Below, piece by piece: positions 33,520-45,805 of a stretch of 64,000 nucleotides of DNA. The translations under genes were made by a program, and so were the position numbers. The notes beneath the pieces were generated by a model that saw only the letters and a program-made list of their open reading frames with translations, was not told the DNA's origin and made no database searches. This DNA comes from Gigaspora rosea (lineage: Eukaryota > Glomeromycota > Glomeromycetes > Diversisporales > Gigasporaceae). Position 1 is the stretch's first letter, and every line of letters starts with the position of its first letter. The DNA is taken from NCBI GenBank assembly GCA_003550325.1, contig QKWP01000005.1:124001-188000 (forward strand). Direction: 5' to 3'.

Positions 33520-34417
33520 AAAATTCGATCACAGTTGCTATATCTCAAAAACTAACTAAATAATTAATGTTTAGTGTTCTAAGTAAAAATTTTCAGACTC
33601 TCAAACCTTATGCTAACTCAAATTTAATCTTTAATATCAACTCTTACCTTAACCTATAACGACATACTAACCTTAAATTTTTATTAGTAAATTATATGTG
33701 GTGTTGAACACTGTTGTGTTCTTTAGTATTATCAAAAAAATTAAGAAATTGGAAAATGCTAATTGTGAAATTGCATTAAATCGATATCAATTCTATATTA
33801 TGGATAATGGATTCCGGATCCAAGCTAAATTTTATATTTATAAAATACAAAAGTTTATAATCACTTCATTATTAAATGTTAAATAAAGTTGATTTTTCTT
33901 TTGAATTACTCGCCGACCCATTTTTTCAATTTTTCCTTTTTTTTTTTTTTTTTGAAAATTTCTAACTAAACACTGTGTATGAAACATGGATATTAATTTA
34001 TTACAAATCCGCGTAAATATTAGCATTAAAGTTGAAAATTTATATTTTATACTAAAATTTGACAAGGAATATCTTTGTTAGAGCCCGAAGTAGTTTTATA
34101 TCAGGATTTTGGGATATCAATATATCCTTGTTTCAAGCACTAGAGCGCAAATAAAAATTGTCATTTTTTAGGTGCCAAATGGGATTTTTGGCATTTATTT
34201 TTTTTATCCGGTTCATCCGATGGAAACTCTAATTTCCCGACAGGACCACCGACATAAAAATAAAACAACGATCGACATAAGTTTCAGATTTTATTCACGG
34301 AATTTTCACAAAAAGTATGGTGAAATAACGGAAACATTCGGAAAAACTTTTTGCATAATCATATGTTAATCATATAGCAGATAGGTGTTATACATTAAAA
34401 GGAGCCATTTTAAATGT

Positions 34418-34440
34418 ATACGTACGTACGTACGCACGTA
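34418..34440. repeat. ACGT microsatellite
   Basis: TACGTACG-type tetranucleotide repeat, 23 bp. Confidence 0.85.
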
Positions 34441-36055
34441 CTGCAACTATAAAGGAGGGAGAGCGTATACGTCTGACCGATTTAACTCTAATAGTTATTG
34501 GAAGATAAGTTTTGATTTACACGAATAAAGGTCTCTTCAGCACTACACTAGCTTACTTCCTTTATTTTCCTTTAATTAAAATCGAAGGGAACTTCTCTAC
34601 ATATATCTTTTATTGAAATCAAATACATTCGCTTATATACATTTGAATTTAATACGACACGTTAGCGTGTTGTTTAACGCGCTACGTGCTATTCAACGAT
34701 GGTATTACTAAGCCTAACATGTTGACGTGCTATCTAAGTAAATCGGCATATAGGAATACAAATAATTTTTTACCTCAAGTTCATTTTGTGGGTCTTTTTA
34801 TTATACAATCAATTTTTATTACTTATAACAAACTTTTTTATTGAATAGATACCTATTCAAAAATTGTAGAAATGGTTCTTTTTAATGTGTAACACCCTAT
34901 ATAGCCTAATCATCAGAATTGGACCTTAGTTAGAAGCACCAAATTTAATTTGAGCCTCATATTTTTCTATATTTAATTGATTAGATACGTGCGGGCATGT
35001 GTGCGAATCCAATCGAATTGTTTTATTTCAAAAAATCGTTGATCTTCGCACGTGAAAAATAAACTCCATATACGTAGAACAATTGCTTAATAATATCCCA
35101 ATAATTTAAAACTATACTTTAAATAATTTTAAGAATTTAATAATCGCAAAGTTATGTATTAAATCTATCTGTTGATTTGCTCTTTATTGGTTAGTGCTCT
35201 ACTTGAAAATATTATTCGGTATCTAAACCCTACAAAACATATAGCTTTAATCAAACATAAAATATTTTAAATAAAACTGTACTGTATTTGAACATAATAA
35301 CATGCAGAAGTATAATCTCAAATGTTAGCCTAAATTAAACTTAATCCGGGTCATTACTTGAAACAATCCCCCGGTCACTATTTCAAGATCGCAGGGGATT
35401 ATTATTACTAAAGCTCTGGTATGCTATTACGCGCAAATACATATATACTAAAAAAAATATATAAATTTGTAATAATAAAAATATAAATTTTATTGGCAGT
35501 ATACTTACCCATGTATTATTTTATAATTCAAGTTTAGAATTTTTATTAGCATTAGTTTTATATATTTTGACTTAGTACATAAGTTTTTATTAATTTTAGC
35601 ACCAAAATTGTTATAGCAAGATTTTATTTTGATTTGCTGTACTATAAACAATATGTAATAATTTTTACAAATTTGAAACTAAAATAAAAATGTTATTAAT
35701 TATAAACTTTAGTAGTTATTAAGAAAACTTCAATTAAGTTTAAAAAAGTTAAAAAAATAGTTATAATTTTTTTATAATTAAATAAAAACCTTTTACAACT
35801 ACTGGGCCAAATTTAATAAAAATTTTTCATTTTAATTTTCCAGATCCATAATATTAAAATAAAAAATATGCTAAATTAAAAAAAACTTATTTTTTTTACA
35901 AAAGATTAAAACTTTAATGAATTGGATTTACCCTTTTGTACTAAATTTAGTACATATTAAAAAATGCATTAAAAATTTAAAAAAATTAAAAGCTTAATTT
36001 TTTTATATACAAAAATCTAAAAAGTATTCAAAGTTGTTTAGCAGTATTTTTTTTT
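34441..36055. other. Intergenic, AT-rich, no gene seen
   Basis: 34450-34750 has mixed composition (CTATAAAGGAGGGAG, AATAAAGGTCTCTTC, ACACGTTAGCGTGTTG) that hints at a promoter/poly-A layout, but no element ends were found. Beyond 35 kb only AT-rich sequence is seen. Confidence 0.4.
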
Positions 36056-36399
36056 AGAGTAAATTTATTCATCGCCTCATGCGCAACTTATATGTTGCTC
36101 TCCGAATCAAATTTCAAGATCCATGTAACATTACATGATCAAAAATTCAAAACAATTGTTTGTTTTAAAATCATCTATAACTTAAAATTGAGTATATAAA
36201 ACTACTATTAGGATTCTAACAAAAAAATTCTTTACAAAATTTTACTATAAAACCCTTTTCACCATACGTACAATCTATACCCCTAACCCTAACCAATGAA
36301 AAAATGGGTTATTTTAATTGTTTTGATTTTACTTTACACCTGATTTTATGATCTGTAGCAGGTGTGACAAATTTGCACATGTGATGTATAAATTATTTC
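36056..36399. mobile_element. MITE family B copy 2
   Basis: Colinear with 20354-20709: AGTAAATTTATTCATCGCC start, ATTCTAACAAAAAAATTC middle, CCCCTAACCCTAACCAATG, and a CACATGTGATGTATAAATTA end. Confidence 0.82.
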
Positions 36400-36415
36400 T
36401 TTTTTTAAATTAATA

Positions 36416-36446
<31 letters not shown>

Positions 36447-36819
36447 TGTATTTTTTGTAATTTTTAATGTACTAGATTTCGTACATTTGTAAAATTAATT
36501 ATAATTTATTAAAACATTTTGCAAATTAAAAGGCTTAATAAATAAAAAATTATAAAGGCTTGATATAAAAAAATTATTATTAGTTATATTGTAATAATTA
36601 TTACTTATATTATAACAGATAAGCTTTTTAAAAAATTTTACAAATTATTATCTTACATAGTAAGCTATATAAGTTTAACTAGAATTTAAAAATTTTTTAA
36701 GTAATTAAATTTTTTTAAAACTTAATTATTATAAATATTTATTATCCAATTTTAATTATACAATTTTTTAATACTTAAATTAATACTTAAATTATATTAC
36801 TTTAAGAATTTTATTAACT

Positions 36820-37124
36820 ATAACCGGCGGTGATCATCACCGGTGTGTAATTAACCAATAAATTTGCAGGATCAGGTGTAACGTGCAAATTAGTTTGTAT
36901 AACAAAAATAAAGATTTTTTTTAAAAAAATGCTAATATCTCAAGAATTCGTCTATGAAACTACCTTTGACATTCTAACAAAAAAAATTCCTTACTAAATT
37001 TTGCATATATTAGACATCCCGCTAAAATCCCAGGCCTCACCCTAACCCTAAAGTAAATGAAATGACTTTTTTTTGTTTTATCATTATTGGTTAATTACAT
37101 ACCGGTGAAGATCACTGCCGGTTA
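36820..37124. mobile_element. MITE, ATAACCGGCGGTGATC termini
   Basis: Ends ATAACCGGCGGTGATC and GATCACTGCCGGTTAT, extended by TAATTAACCA/TGGTTAATTA. The interior layout (ATTCTAACAAAAAAAATTCC, CACCCTAACCCTAAAG) resembles family B although the termini differ. Confidence 0.82.
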
Positions 37125-37782
37125 TTTGTAGTTAAATTCTTACTTTAAATTTTAAAAAAATTACATCTAGTTTTTATATATAAATTTGGATATAGTATTT
37201 ACTAGCAAAATTTTAAAAAATTTTAAATTTATACTTCTTATATATTAATCTAATTCTAATAAAATTTTATAATTAAAACTAACAAACTTATATTATAACT
37301 TTATTAATAGTTTAAATAAATTTATTTAGTAAAAAATTTTTAATAATCAAAAATATTTTGTAAAATTACTAGTAAATATGCTAAAAATTAGACAAATCTA
37401 GCAATTATGAATTTAAAAAAAATGTATAAAATTTAAAAAGCTATATAAATAATAAGTTTTTTAAAACAAGTAGCCCAGAAAATAAAATATTATAAAAAAT
37501 ATTAAATAAAGTAGTTAATTTTAAAAATTAATAAATAATTTAGTTTAATAATATACTAAATCTATTATAGTATACTAGATCTAGTGCAGATAAATTCAAT
37601 CTATTAAATAAAGATTTTATAATAAGCATCTAATCAAACTTAAAAAATTTTTATTATAATTTAAACAATTATAGAATTAACAACTTCTATTAAAATTGGC
37701 TATATAATTGTTAAAAATTTTTAATTTAAATTTTAAAAACTTAATATATATATTGCAGCTTTATTTATTAAACTTTAAATAA
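37125..37782. other. AT-rich DNA, no gene seen
   Basis: Only poly-A/T-type sequence, without repeats that could be paired. Confidence 0.5.
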
Positions 37783-37790
37783 TAAGTTTT

Positions 37791-39396
37791 GGCAACTACT
37801 ATACATACTCCCTAAATTTGCTATTTATACCCCTATCAAAATTAAAAAATTTTAAAACTTTAAGCAAAGATATTTTGACAACTATTTGACTAAATTCAAT
37901 AAACTTTTTATTTGAATTATATGATTTTGTAAAATTAAAATAAAAAAAAAGTTCATGGAATTTAGTTAGATGGTTGTCAAGATACCTTTGCTCAAAATTA
38001 GAGAAAAATCAAACTTTCTATTAAAATAAAAGTTGCATCTAAGTTTTTTAAAATTTTGAATGAATATTTTAACAAACATCTAACCAAATTTGATGAACTT
38101 TTTTTATTTGAATTCTATAAATTTATAGAATTCAAATAAAAAAAAGTTTATCGAATATGGTCAGATAGCTGTCAAAATATCTTTATTCAAAGTTTTAAAA
38201 AACTTTGGTACAGCTTTTATTTTGATAAACATTTTAATTTTTCTCTAACTTTAAGCGAAGGTTTTTGACAACCATATGACTAAATTTGATGAATTTTTTT
38301 ATTTTAATTCTATAAATTCATATAACTCAAATAAAAAAAGTTTATTAAAATTAGTCAAATGTGTGTCAAGATATTTTCACTCAAAGTTGGAGAAAAATCA
38401 AAACATTTATCAAAATAAAAGCTGTACCAAAAGTTTTTTAAAACTTTGAGCAAAGTTATCTAGACAACCATCTGACCAAATTCGATAAATTTTTTTTATT
38501 TAATTCTATAAATTCATATAATTTAAATAAAAAAAATTTCATTGAATTTAGTCAGTGGGTTGTCAAAATACCTTTGCTCAAAGTTGAAGAAAAATCAAAA
38601 TGTCTATAAAATAAAAGCTGCACTAAAGTGTTTTTAAAATTTGAGCAAAAATATTTAGACAACGATCTGACTAAATTTGACGAACTTTTTTTTATTTGCA
38701 TTCAATGAATTCATAGAATTCAAATAAAAAAAAGTTCATAAAATTTGGTTTAAAAAACTTTGGTGCAGCTTTTATTTTAATAGATGTTTTGATTTTTTTT
38801 CAACTTTGAGCAAAGGCATCTTGACACACATCTAACTAAATTCAATGAACTTTTTTTTATTTGAATTATATGAATTTATAGAATTAAAATAAAAAAATTC
38901 ATCAAATTTAGTTAGATAGTTGTTAAGAAACCTTTACTCAAAATTAAAGAAAAATAAAGCATTTATCAAAATAAAAGCTGTACTAAAGCTTTTTAAAATT
39001 TTGAATGAAGGTATCTTGACAGCTTTATATAACCAAATTTATTGAACTTTTTTTTATTTGAATTTTATAAATTCATATAATTCAAAAAAAAAACATTGAA
39101 TTTGGTCAGATGGTCGTTAAATTACTTAAAGTTTTAAAAAACTTTAGCATAGCTTTTATTTTGATAGATGTTTTAATTTTTTTTCTAACTTTGAGAAAAG
39201 GTATTTTGACCACCATATTACTAAATTCAATGAACTTTTTTTTATTTTAATTCTACAAAATCATATAATTTAAATAAAAAAAGTTCATTGAATTTAGTCA
39301 AATAATTGTCAGAATATCTTCACTCAAAGTTTTAAAATTTTTTAATTTTGATAGAGAGTATAAATAGCGAATTTAGGGGTATGCAAAGTAGCTACC
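37791..39396. mobile_element. 1.6-kb non-autonomous TIR element made of ~190-bp palindromic units
   Basis: Terminal inverted repeats of about 65 bp begin GGCAACTACTATACATAC and (reversed) GGTAGCTACTTTGCATAC. The flanks are a perfect 8-bp duplication TAAGTTTT (37783-37790, 39397-39404), the hAT-type length. The interior is about eight units of ~190 bp, each holding AAACTTTGAGCAAAGGTAT / CTTGACAACCATCTGACC words in both orientations and an ATTTGAATTCTATAAATTC hairpin core. No coding capacity, so movement would need a transposase supplied in trans. Confidence 0.9.
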
Positions 39397-39404
39397 TAAG
39401 TTTT

Positions 39405-40384
39405 TAATATTTATTTAATTAATTTAATAAAAAATATAAAATAAAGTAAAGTAATTAAGTTATTATTCTTGAAGCAGCATATCAAAAATTTGAAATTCAA
39501 ATATAAATTCTTTCTAACAATTTTTGAACTAACTTTCCAAGATACTAACATACAGAAAATATATATAGCTAACTCAAAAAATATAATACTTTTATAGAAT
39601 GAGTTTTAATATTTTTTTCTAGCAATTCTGTTTTTATTAACTAGAAGATAATATAGTTTATAAAAGATTTTGATTGTATGACTACTAACTAAATTTCCTC
39701 CTATTTTTAATAAATACTCACTTATAATTCTCAAAGTCCACTAGGTATGATCTGCTATAACAACAAATTTTTCTCATATAAAGCTTACAACTTCCTGTAA
39801 GATATCTTTATAATTAATAAATAGCTGCTGTTATTCTTGTCAAGATTGCTATTTTTTTATCTAGCTTTAATAGTAAAATGATTTTATCAAAACCAAACAA
39901 AAAAAAAAAATAAAATTTAAAAAGAAATCAAAAAAAGGAAATTATNAAAAAAAAAAAATAAAATTTAAAAAGAAATCAAAAAAAGGAAATTATAAAGAGG
40001 AAAAACTACTCAACCTAAACAAAATACAAATATAACAAAAAAAAATAAACAAAATAAGAAAGACAAAGAAAAGAATAATCTTAACAAATACAAAATGAAA
40101 TATGTATGAAATAAAAATTAAATAATACTATTAGAAATTTTACCAAGGTATTATATGCACTATATCTAACAAAAAAATACAAACTAACAAATTTGTCTAA
40201 AAGAATAAGCTTGTAAGGAATTTTTATATTTAGTTTAAAACTCCTCTGATATGTCATTCATTGTTTATATTACAGCAAAATGGTCCACTCATAATATTGA
40301 TACCAAATAGATAGGCATTTCTAATTTGAAAAGAGTAAATACTGCTGATTTTTTAAAGGGATAAACTAAAATACCACATTGTTA
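39405..40384. other. AT-rich DNA with a contig-join duplication
   Basis: 39902-39945 is repeated almost exactly at 39947-39992 with a single N (39946) between. The rest holds no gene. Confidence 0.7.
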
Positions 40385-40760
40385 AAATTTTGAAAAAGCC
40401 AAAAGAGTAAAAAAAGAATGCACCAAATTGTAAAAACTTAATAAAGTTACACTATACAGAATATTATATCTAACTAAGTATTTATATTTGTTTTTATATC
40501 TATAAACTTTAATAAAACTTTAGATTATTATATCTACTACTTCTTTATTTAGTAGTACTAGAGTCTTTTACTAAGAGACCTTGCTTAGATATGTTCGAAT
40601 CTTTTTTAGCTTTATTTCAGTCACTACCAAATATTCAGTAAATGGCCTTGAGTTCTAGCTACTGCTAGTAGAGTTTTGCTGTATGTTAAATATAACTATA
40701 AAGTTTTTATAGATTAACTTTTTTGAAAAATTTGGTACAAGGGATTATCAGAAAGAGTTA
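40385..40760 (+). repeat. Direct repeat copy 1 (partner 42585-42975)
   Basis: It contains AAAAAGCCAAAAGAG, GTTACACTATACAGAATA, AGTACTAGAGTC, AAATGGCCTTGAGTTC and GGTACAAGGGATTAT, in the same order as the partner. Likely one segment duplicated or inserted twice; weaker similarity may extend upstream. No ORF. Confidence 0.75.
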
Positions 40761-42415
40761 TTATTTTTATTATTTATTTATTATTATTATTTTATTATTT
40801 TATTATTATTTTATTATTTTATTTTTATTGTATTTTATTACTATAAATAGTTTTCTATTTCTACCATTTCTACTATTTCTACTATTTCTACTATTTTTAC
40901 TTTTCTACTTTCTGTCATATTACCATTTTTTACTATTTTTACTATTTCTGCCTTTTTTACTATTTTTATCATTTTAACTACTACTGTATTAATAAAAAAT
41001 ATATAGACCTTAAGTTTTTTGCACTCTTGTACATTAAATTTAGATTTCTTCTCCTTTCTCTTTTAATATTTAGAAATAGTTTTATGTTTTGAATATTGTA
41101 TTTAAATAAGTAAAATATATCTTTGCCAAATAAATACTCTTTTGTCCTTTAAATAAATATCTACTGAACTGCTCTAGTAAAGTAACATTCTACTTTTACA
41201 CTACTTCATATCTTCTCTAACCCTAAAGAGATCTCTATCACTATATGCTGTATTGCAAATACTTTATTGAAGACTATAGTAACTTGTAATACTACAAAAC
41301 TTTTTTCAAGTAACTAAAAATAAAAGTTTCAATCTGAAAATAACTAAAAAAGAATTAAAAGAGTCTTTTTTAGCTTTGGCTCTTTAGTATAAAGCTTAGT
41401 AACTTTGGAGTAAAAGTTGGTACTGCTACTGCTTATAAAAAATTTATTTTTGAATAATACTTGTATTTTTAAGTTATCTTATATATACTATACACTCTTA
41501 AAAACAAAGTAATTTCTATGTACTTCTCTTTACAAGTAGTAGAAAATTGGTTTACTTTCTCCAAAAGATTAGCATTGTATATCTGCTTCTATATTAAAAA
41601 TATTTATAAAATAAATAATACATAATCTGTACACATATTGTTTGGTAAAAAGAAGTTAATTAGAGTAACACAGTACTAATTTGTTATATATATATAGGTA
41701 GAATAATAAGTTTTGTTAGTAGATTAATATTTTGATTATTTTTTTTTTACTCTTAAGCAGTCTCGTAGACGATCTTTATTAAAATACTTGCAAATTTCAG
41801 GAATTACAAGATTGGTTTCTAATTTAGTGAACTCTACATCATACTGATCCTTTAGTTTCAAGAATACAATATGCGACCTGCCGCACTAGCGCTGTAGCAA
41901 ATACTGAAACAAACTAGAAGTTTGAAGTCAAACTCAAGGCCATTGTCAAACAGCCTAATTTTAAAACCTTCTTCTCCAAGCTTCTTGAGTAAAGGAATTC
42001 TAGTAAAAAAAAAACAGATATATAAAAAAAAGGAGGAAAGTAAATAGGGGATAACCTAAACTACCTAACAAATACCAAAATAAACAAATTAAAAAAGAAA
42101 AGAATGAAGAAAAAGGCAAAAATTAGACTATATGTCATCACCAATTTCACCTGGTTTCAAGTATAAAAATTATCTAATACTATGTCAATACAAAAAATAT
42201 ATATAAAAAAAGCTAGTAGGAAGAAAAGAAAAAAAAGAAAACTATGGCTAAAAGAATATTCTAGAAGGAAATTTCAATTCGCATTTATCTCCAACTTATC
42301 TATGTCCTGAATTTTACTTGTGGCTTGATTTAGTTCAGAAGCCACATTCCCAAAAAGGAAGAGTAAACAAAGTCAATGTTTTGGAGGGGGTAAACCAAAT
42401 GAATACGTGTCATTT
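40761..42415. other. AT-rich DNA between the direct repeats
   Basis: 40770-40980 is TTATTATTT and TTTCTACTA microsatellite, which explains an 84-codon frame. 41760-42000 is slightly richer in GC (GCCGCACTAGCGCTGTAGC) but has no convincing frame. Confidence 0.5.
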
Positions 42416-42573
42416 CACCGACAATCATTTCACTGACAGTTTACTTAACTGACATCACACCAAGTGACAATTTACTAAAAATACATACCATAAAACCCTA
42501 ACTCTAACTCTATATAATGTCGGCTAAGTGAACTTTCGGTGAAATGATTGTTGGTAAAGTGACCATCTTCTAA
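42416..42573. mobile_element. MITE (TTTCACCGACAATCATTTCAC termini)
   Basis: The left end TTTCACCGACAATCATTTCA and the right end TGAAATGATTGTTGGTAAAG are inverted repeats. The interior carries CCCTAACTCTAACTC. About 158 bp, no ORF. Confidence 0.82.
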
Positions 42574-42584
42574 CCAAATCGCCC

Positions 42585-42975
42585 ACTTTTGTTAAAATTT
42601 CGGAAAGCCAAAAGGCACCAAGGAAAAGTACCAAAACAGAAAAAATTTTAACAGAGTTACACCATACAGAATAAGATGTCTAACCAAGTATTTACTTCTG
42701 TTTTCATATCTATGAATCTTGACAAAGCTCCAGATTATTGTGTCTACTACTTCGTTGTTTGATAGTACTAGAGACTTCTGCTCAGAGGCCCTTCCCATAA
42801 GGGTTCAATTTTTTTTCAACTCTATTTCAGCTACAACCAAGTATACGATAAATGGCCTTGGGTCCCAGCTGCTACTAGTAAAGTTTTGTTGCATATTAAA
42901 TATATTAACTGTATGGTTTTCATAGGACAGCGTTCTTAAAAATTTTGGTACAAGGGATTATTGGAAAAAGTTGTG
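42585..42975 (+). repeat. Direct repeat copy 2
   Basis: Colinear with 40385-40760 and slightly richer in GC. The short frames at 42592-42798 and 42719-42925 are within it and overlap each other on opposite strands; not called. Confidence 0.75.
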
Positions 42976-43410
42976 AATATTTTGATTATTTTTAAATATA
43001 CAGTTTTAAATTATATATATATAAATATAGTGGTTATAGTGAATTTGTCTAAAAAATTTAATTAATTTTAATTAGTAAATTGTTAAAAAAAAATTGGTTT
43101 TTAAATTTATTATAAAAATTTATTTATATTAAAATTTTTATATACTGTATAGCAGGATTCCAAAATATATATAGATAGGTAAGATGACTTTTAAATTTTT
43201 TTTAATTGCTTTATACATGACTTTTTATAATATTAGTACATAAAATTTATTTTTTACAATAAAAAAATTAAAAAAATTCGCAAAATAAAATTCTAATCTT
43301 AATTATTTTATATAATATAGCAATATATAAAATTATTTTTTAGTAGTAGCATGATATTTTTTTAAAAAAAATTCTTGCATATATAAACTTACACATTAAG
43401 ATTTTGAATA

Positions 43411-43750
43411 TATAGTCAAACCTTCATAAATGCAACCTGCATAAATACAATACCTCTCTAAATGCATGTTTTTTTCTGTAATATGTTATTAGTGCTAAAT
43501 GCATGTTTTATATTCTATAAATGCATATTCTCTTAAATAACATTTATATCATATTAATCTTCCTAAATGCACATAGCCAATTAAATTTTAGTATTTAAAA
43601 TAGATTATATAGGTTTTGTTAGAAGCTACACAAACTTGATGATCTAATTTTTAAAGCCGCAATTTAATTGGCTTTCTCTAAATGCAAACCTCTCTAAATG
43701 CTCATTGTAGACTTGTCTCTGCAAGTTGCATTTATGGAGGTTTGACTATA
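43411..43750. mobile_element. MITE family C copy 1 (AGTCAAMCCTYCATAAATGCAA termini)
   Basis: Ends TAGTCAAACCTTCATAAATG and CATTTATGGAGGTTTGACTA, flanked by TA. Internal CTCTCTAAATGCA words repeat. A second copy is at 50797-51142. TA duplication and AGTCAA termini fit pogo/Fot1-type (Tc1/mariner) non-autonomous elements. Confidence 0.87.
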
Positions 43751-43917
43751 CTAAGGCTTTTTTGTACATGCTAGCACTTACAGAGCCTAGTATGTATATA
43801 TATATGCTATATACTATATATTGCTACTATATCCTTGTTTTAACCAAAAATGTAAAATGTTTTTATGCTCTTTTGTTACACCAAAAGATAAAAAAAAATT
43901 TTTAGTTTTGAAAATAA

Positions 43918-44345
43918 GCTACCCATGATCAATGATCATTGCTACATAGTAATGTCCAAACTTTACTGAGCAAATTGATTAAAGTTAAGTAAACTAATTC
44001 AAAAGATCAAAATACATATCTATATAAATCAAATAACTTTTTATTATTTGACTTTTAATTTTTATATTCAATAAAAAAAATTATTTTTTTTAAAAAACAT
44101 ATATGCTGAGCATAAAAATTAAAATTCAAATAAAAAAGGTTATCCAATATATAAAAATTTTAGAATATATGCATTTTGATCTTCTAAATAAGTTTACTTA
44201 AGCAACTTTAATCGATTTGGTTAGTAATATTTGGACTTTACTATGTAGCGATTATAATTGATTGACTAAAAATTGGTTTATAAGTTACCTGATTTTTTGT
44301 GTTCAAAATTAGCCAAATAAAGGTAGCTTATTTTTTGAAAACATA
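43918..44345. mobile_element. Foldback family D copy 1
   Basis: Long imperfect palindrome: AAGCTACCCATGATCAATG.. GCTACATAGTAATGTCC on the left, GGACTTTACTATGTAGCG.. AGGTAGCTTATTTT on the right, centred near 44070-44100. A related copy is at 55375-55740. Confidence 0.8.
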
Positions 44346-45250
44346 CAGAATACAATAGATTTATTTATTGTTATAAATTTTATTTTTTATTATTTTATTT
44401 ATTTTTTTTTTAGAAATTGATCTTTATTTCAAAATACCACCCATGTATATACTCAATTTTATCATTGATTTGGTTTAAAAAAATAAGGTAGCTAAGGTCA
44501 AAACAATAGAGTAGTGTTTAGACTAAATTTTACTAAAAATAAACAAATTAAACTTTTATATATAGAATTTTAATATACAAATACATGATTTAAAAATCTA
44601 ATCTGGGGGGTGAGTCAGTAGAAAATAAACAAATTTATCTAATAAATTGGCCCCTTTTCTACTGACTCACCCACCTTTTGAATAATTTTTTAAAATAATA
44701 AACAAATTTAAACCTTAATTTATTTAATTTGTCTATAATAGTGATGCATTCTCTTATCTAACTTATTTATGTATATTTTGGAGTTCTTGTATAGCATAGA
44801 CTATAGTACCCTATATCAAAGTACTCTCCTCAAAAAAAATTATATGGTAAAATGTATAATACAATACAGATATAAACCAATTTTTTATATAAAAAACTGC
44901 TTAATATAGTATCTAAGTACTATAGTCTGTATTACTATATAATAATAAATATATATATATAATCACAATAATAAACTATATTTATATAATTTTTTTAATT
45001 CAGCAGTTCTGCTACTACTTTATTTAACTATTTGTAAATATTAAAATATGCTATTTTATTTTACAATACTTTTTTTTAGTCACTAATATCAAAATATAAC
45101 CTACTTGGTTGTTTTAAAAATATCTAAGTATAGTTTGCTATAAAAACTTTCCTTTTCAAGCTTTTTTTTTTAACAAAGAAAAACTATCTAGATCTGCTAC
45201 CAAAGTTTGCTGCCTGTATATATTTATATAATTAAAATTTGGGTTTAATA
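44346..45250. other. AT-rich DNA with a 72-bp hairpin
   Basis: 44603-44674 has the arms GGGGTGAGTCAGTAGAAAA and TTTTCTACTGACTCACCC. No gene. Confidence 0.6.
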
Positions 45251-45805
45251 ATTTGGTGCATATGCACTTAGTGCACCCTTTTATATTTCTCAAAATTTTA
45301 CATTAACTTTAACCTTATCCCTAAACCTAATATAGTTATACAAAATAAATTGAATAACATTATACAAAAATAATTTTACTCTAATACTACTCTAATTCTA
45401 ACTTTAATAGGTCCCTGAAATATACATAGATAGGTCAGGTATGAGTTTGCTTATTTTTGAAGTTTTTTATGCAAATCTTTTCTATTTATAGTAATTTTTG
45501 CTTATTTTGAAGTTTTTCTGCAAATCTTACCTTTTTTAGTAACTCTATAATTAATCTGACCTATCTATGTATATTTCAGGTCCTACTCTAATCTAACTTT
45601 AACTATATTGTTTTAGCAAAAAAATTTGTTGCACAAATCTAATTTTGTATTATTATACAAAGTACTTTTGGTTGTTGTTTTTACAAAATAATTAATGTTA
45701 TACAAAATTTTTTTTATGCAACATTATACTGTACATGTTCTATATTTTTAACCTTTGTTTATAGTATTATTTAGGGAGTGCACTTGGTGCATTGTGCACT
45801 AAATT
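45251..45805. mobile_element. TIR element (GGTGCATATGCACTTAGTGCA termini) with nested insertion
   Basis: The left end ATTTGGTGCATATGCACTTA and the right end AGTGCACTTGGTGCATTGTG are inverted repeats that themselves contain small palindromes. The body is interrupted by the family E element at 45409-45594. Confidence 0.75.
45409..45594. mobile_element. MITE family E copy 1 (CTGAAATATACATAGATAGGTCAG termini), nested
   Basis: Ends CCTGAAATATACATAGATAG and CTATCTATGTATATTTCAGG; a related copy is at 61982-62160. The sequences on both sides (TACTCTAATTCTAACTTT and TACTCTAATCTAACTTT) nearly match, either an unusually long duplication or a pre-existing repeat. Confidence 0.82.

Noticed and set aside
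34441-34740. Possible solo-LTR fossil (TATA-like, AATAAA-like and ACACGTTAGCGTGTTG words)
   Set aside because: No paired ends, target duplication or internal remains could be identified.
40723-40977. 84-codon plus-strand hydrophobic frame
   Set aside because: Encoded by TTATTATTT and TTTCTACTA microsatellite.
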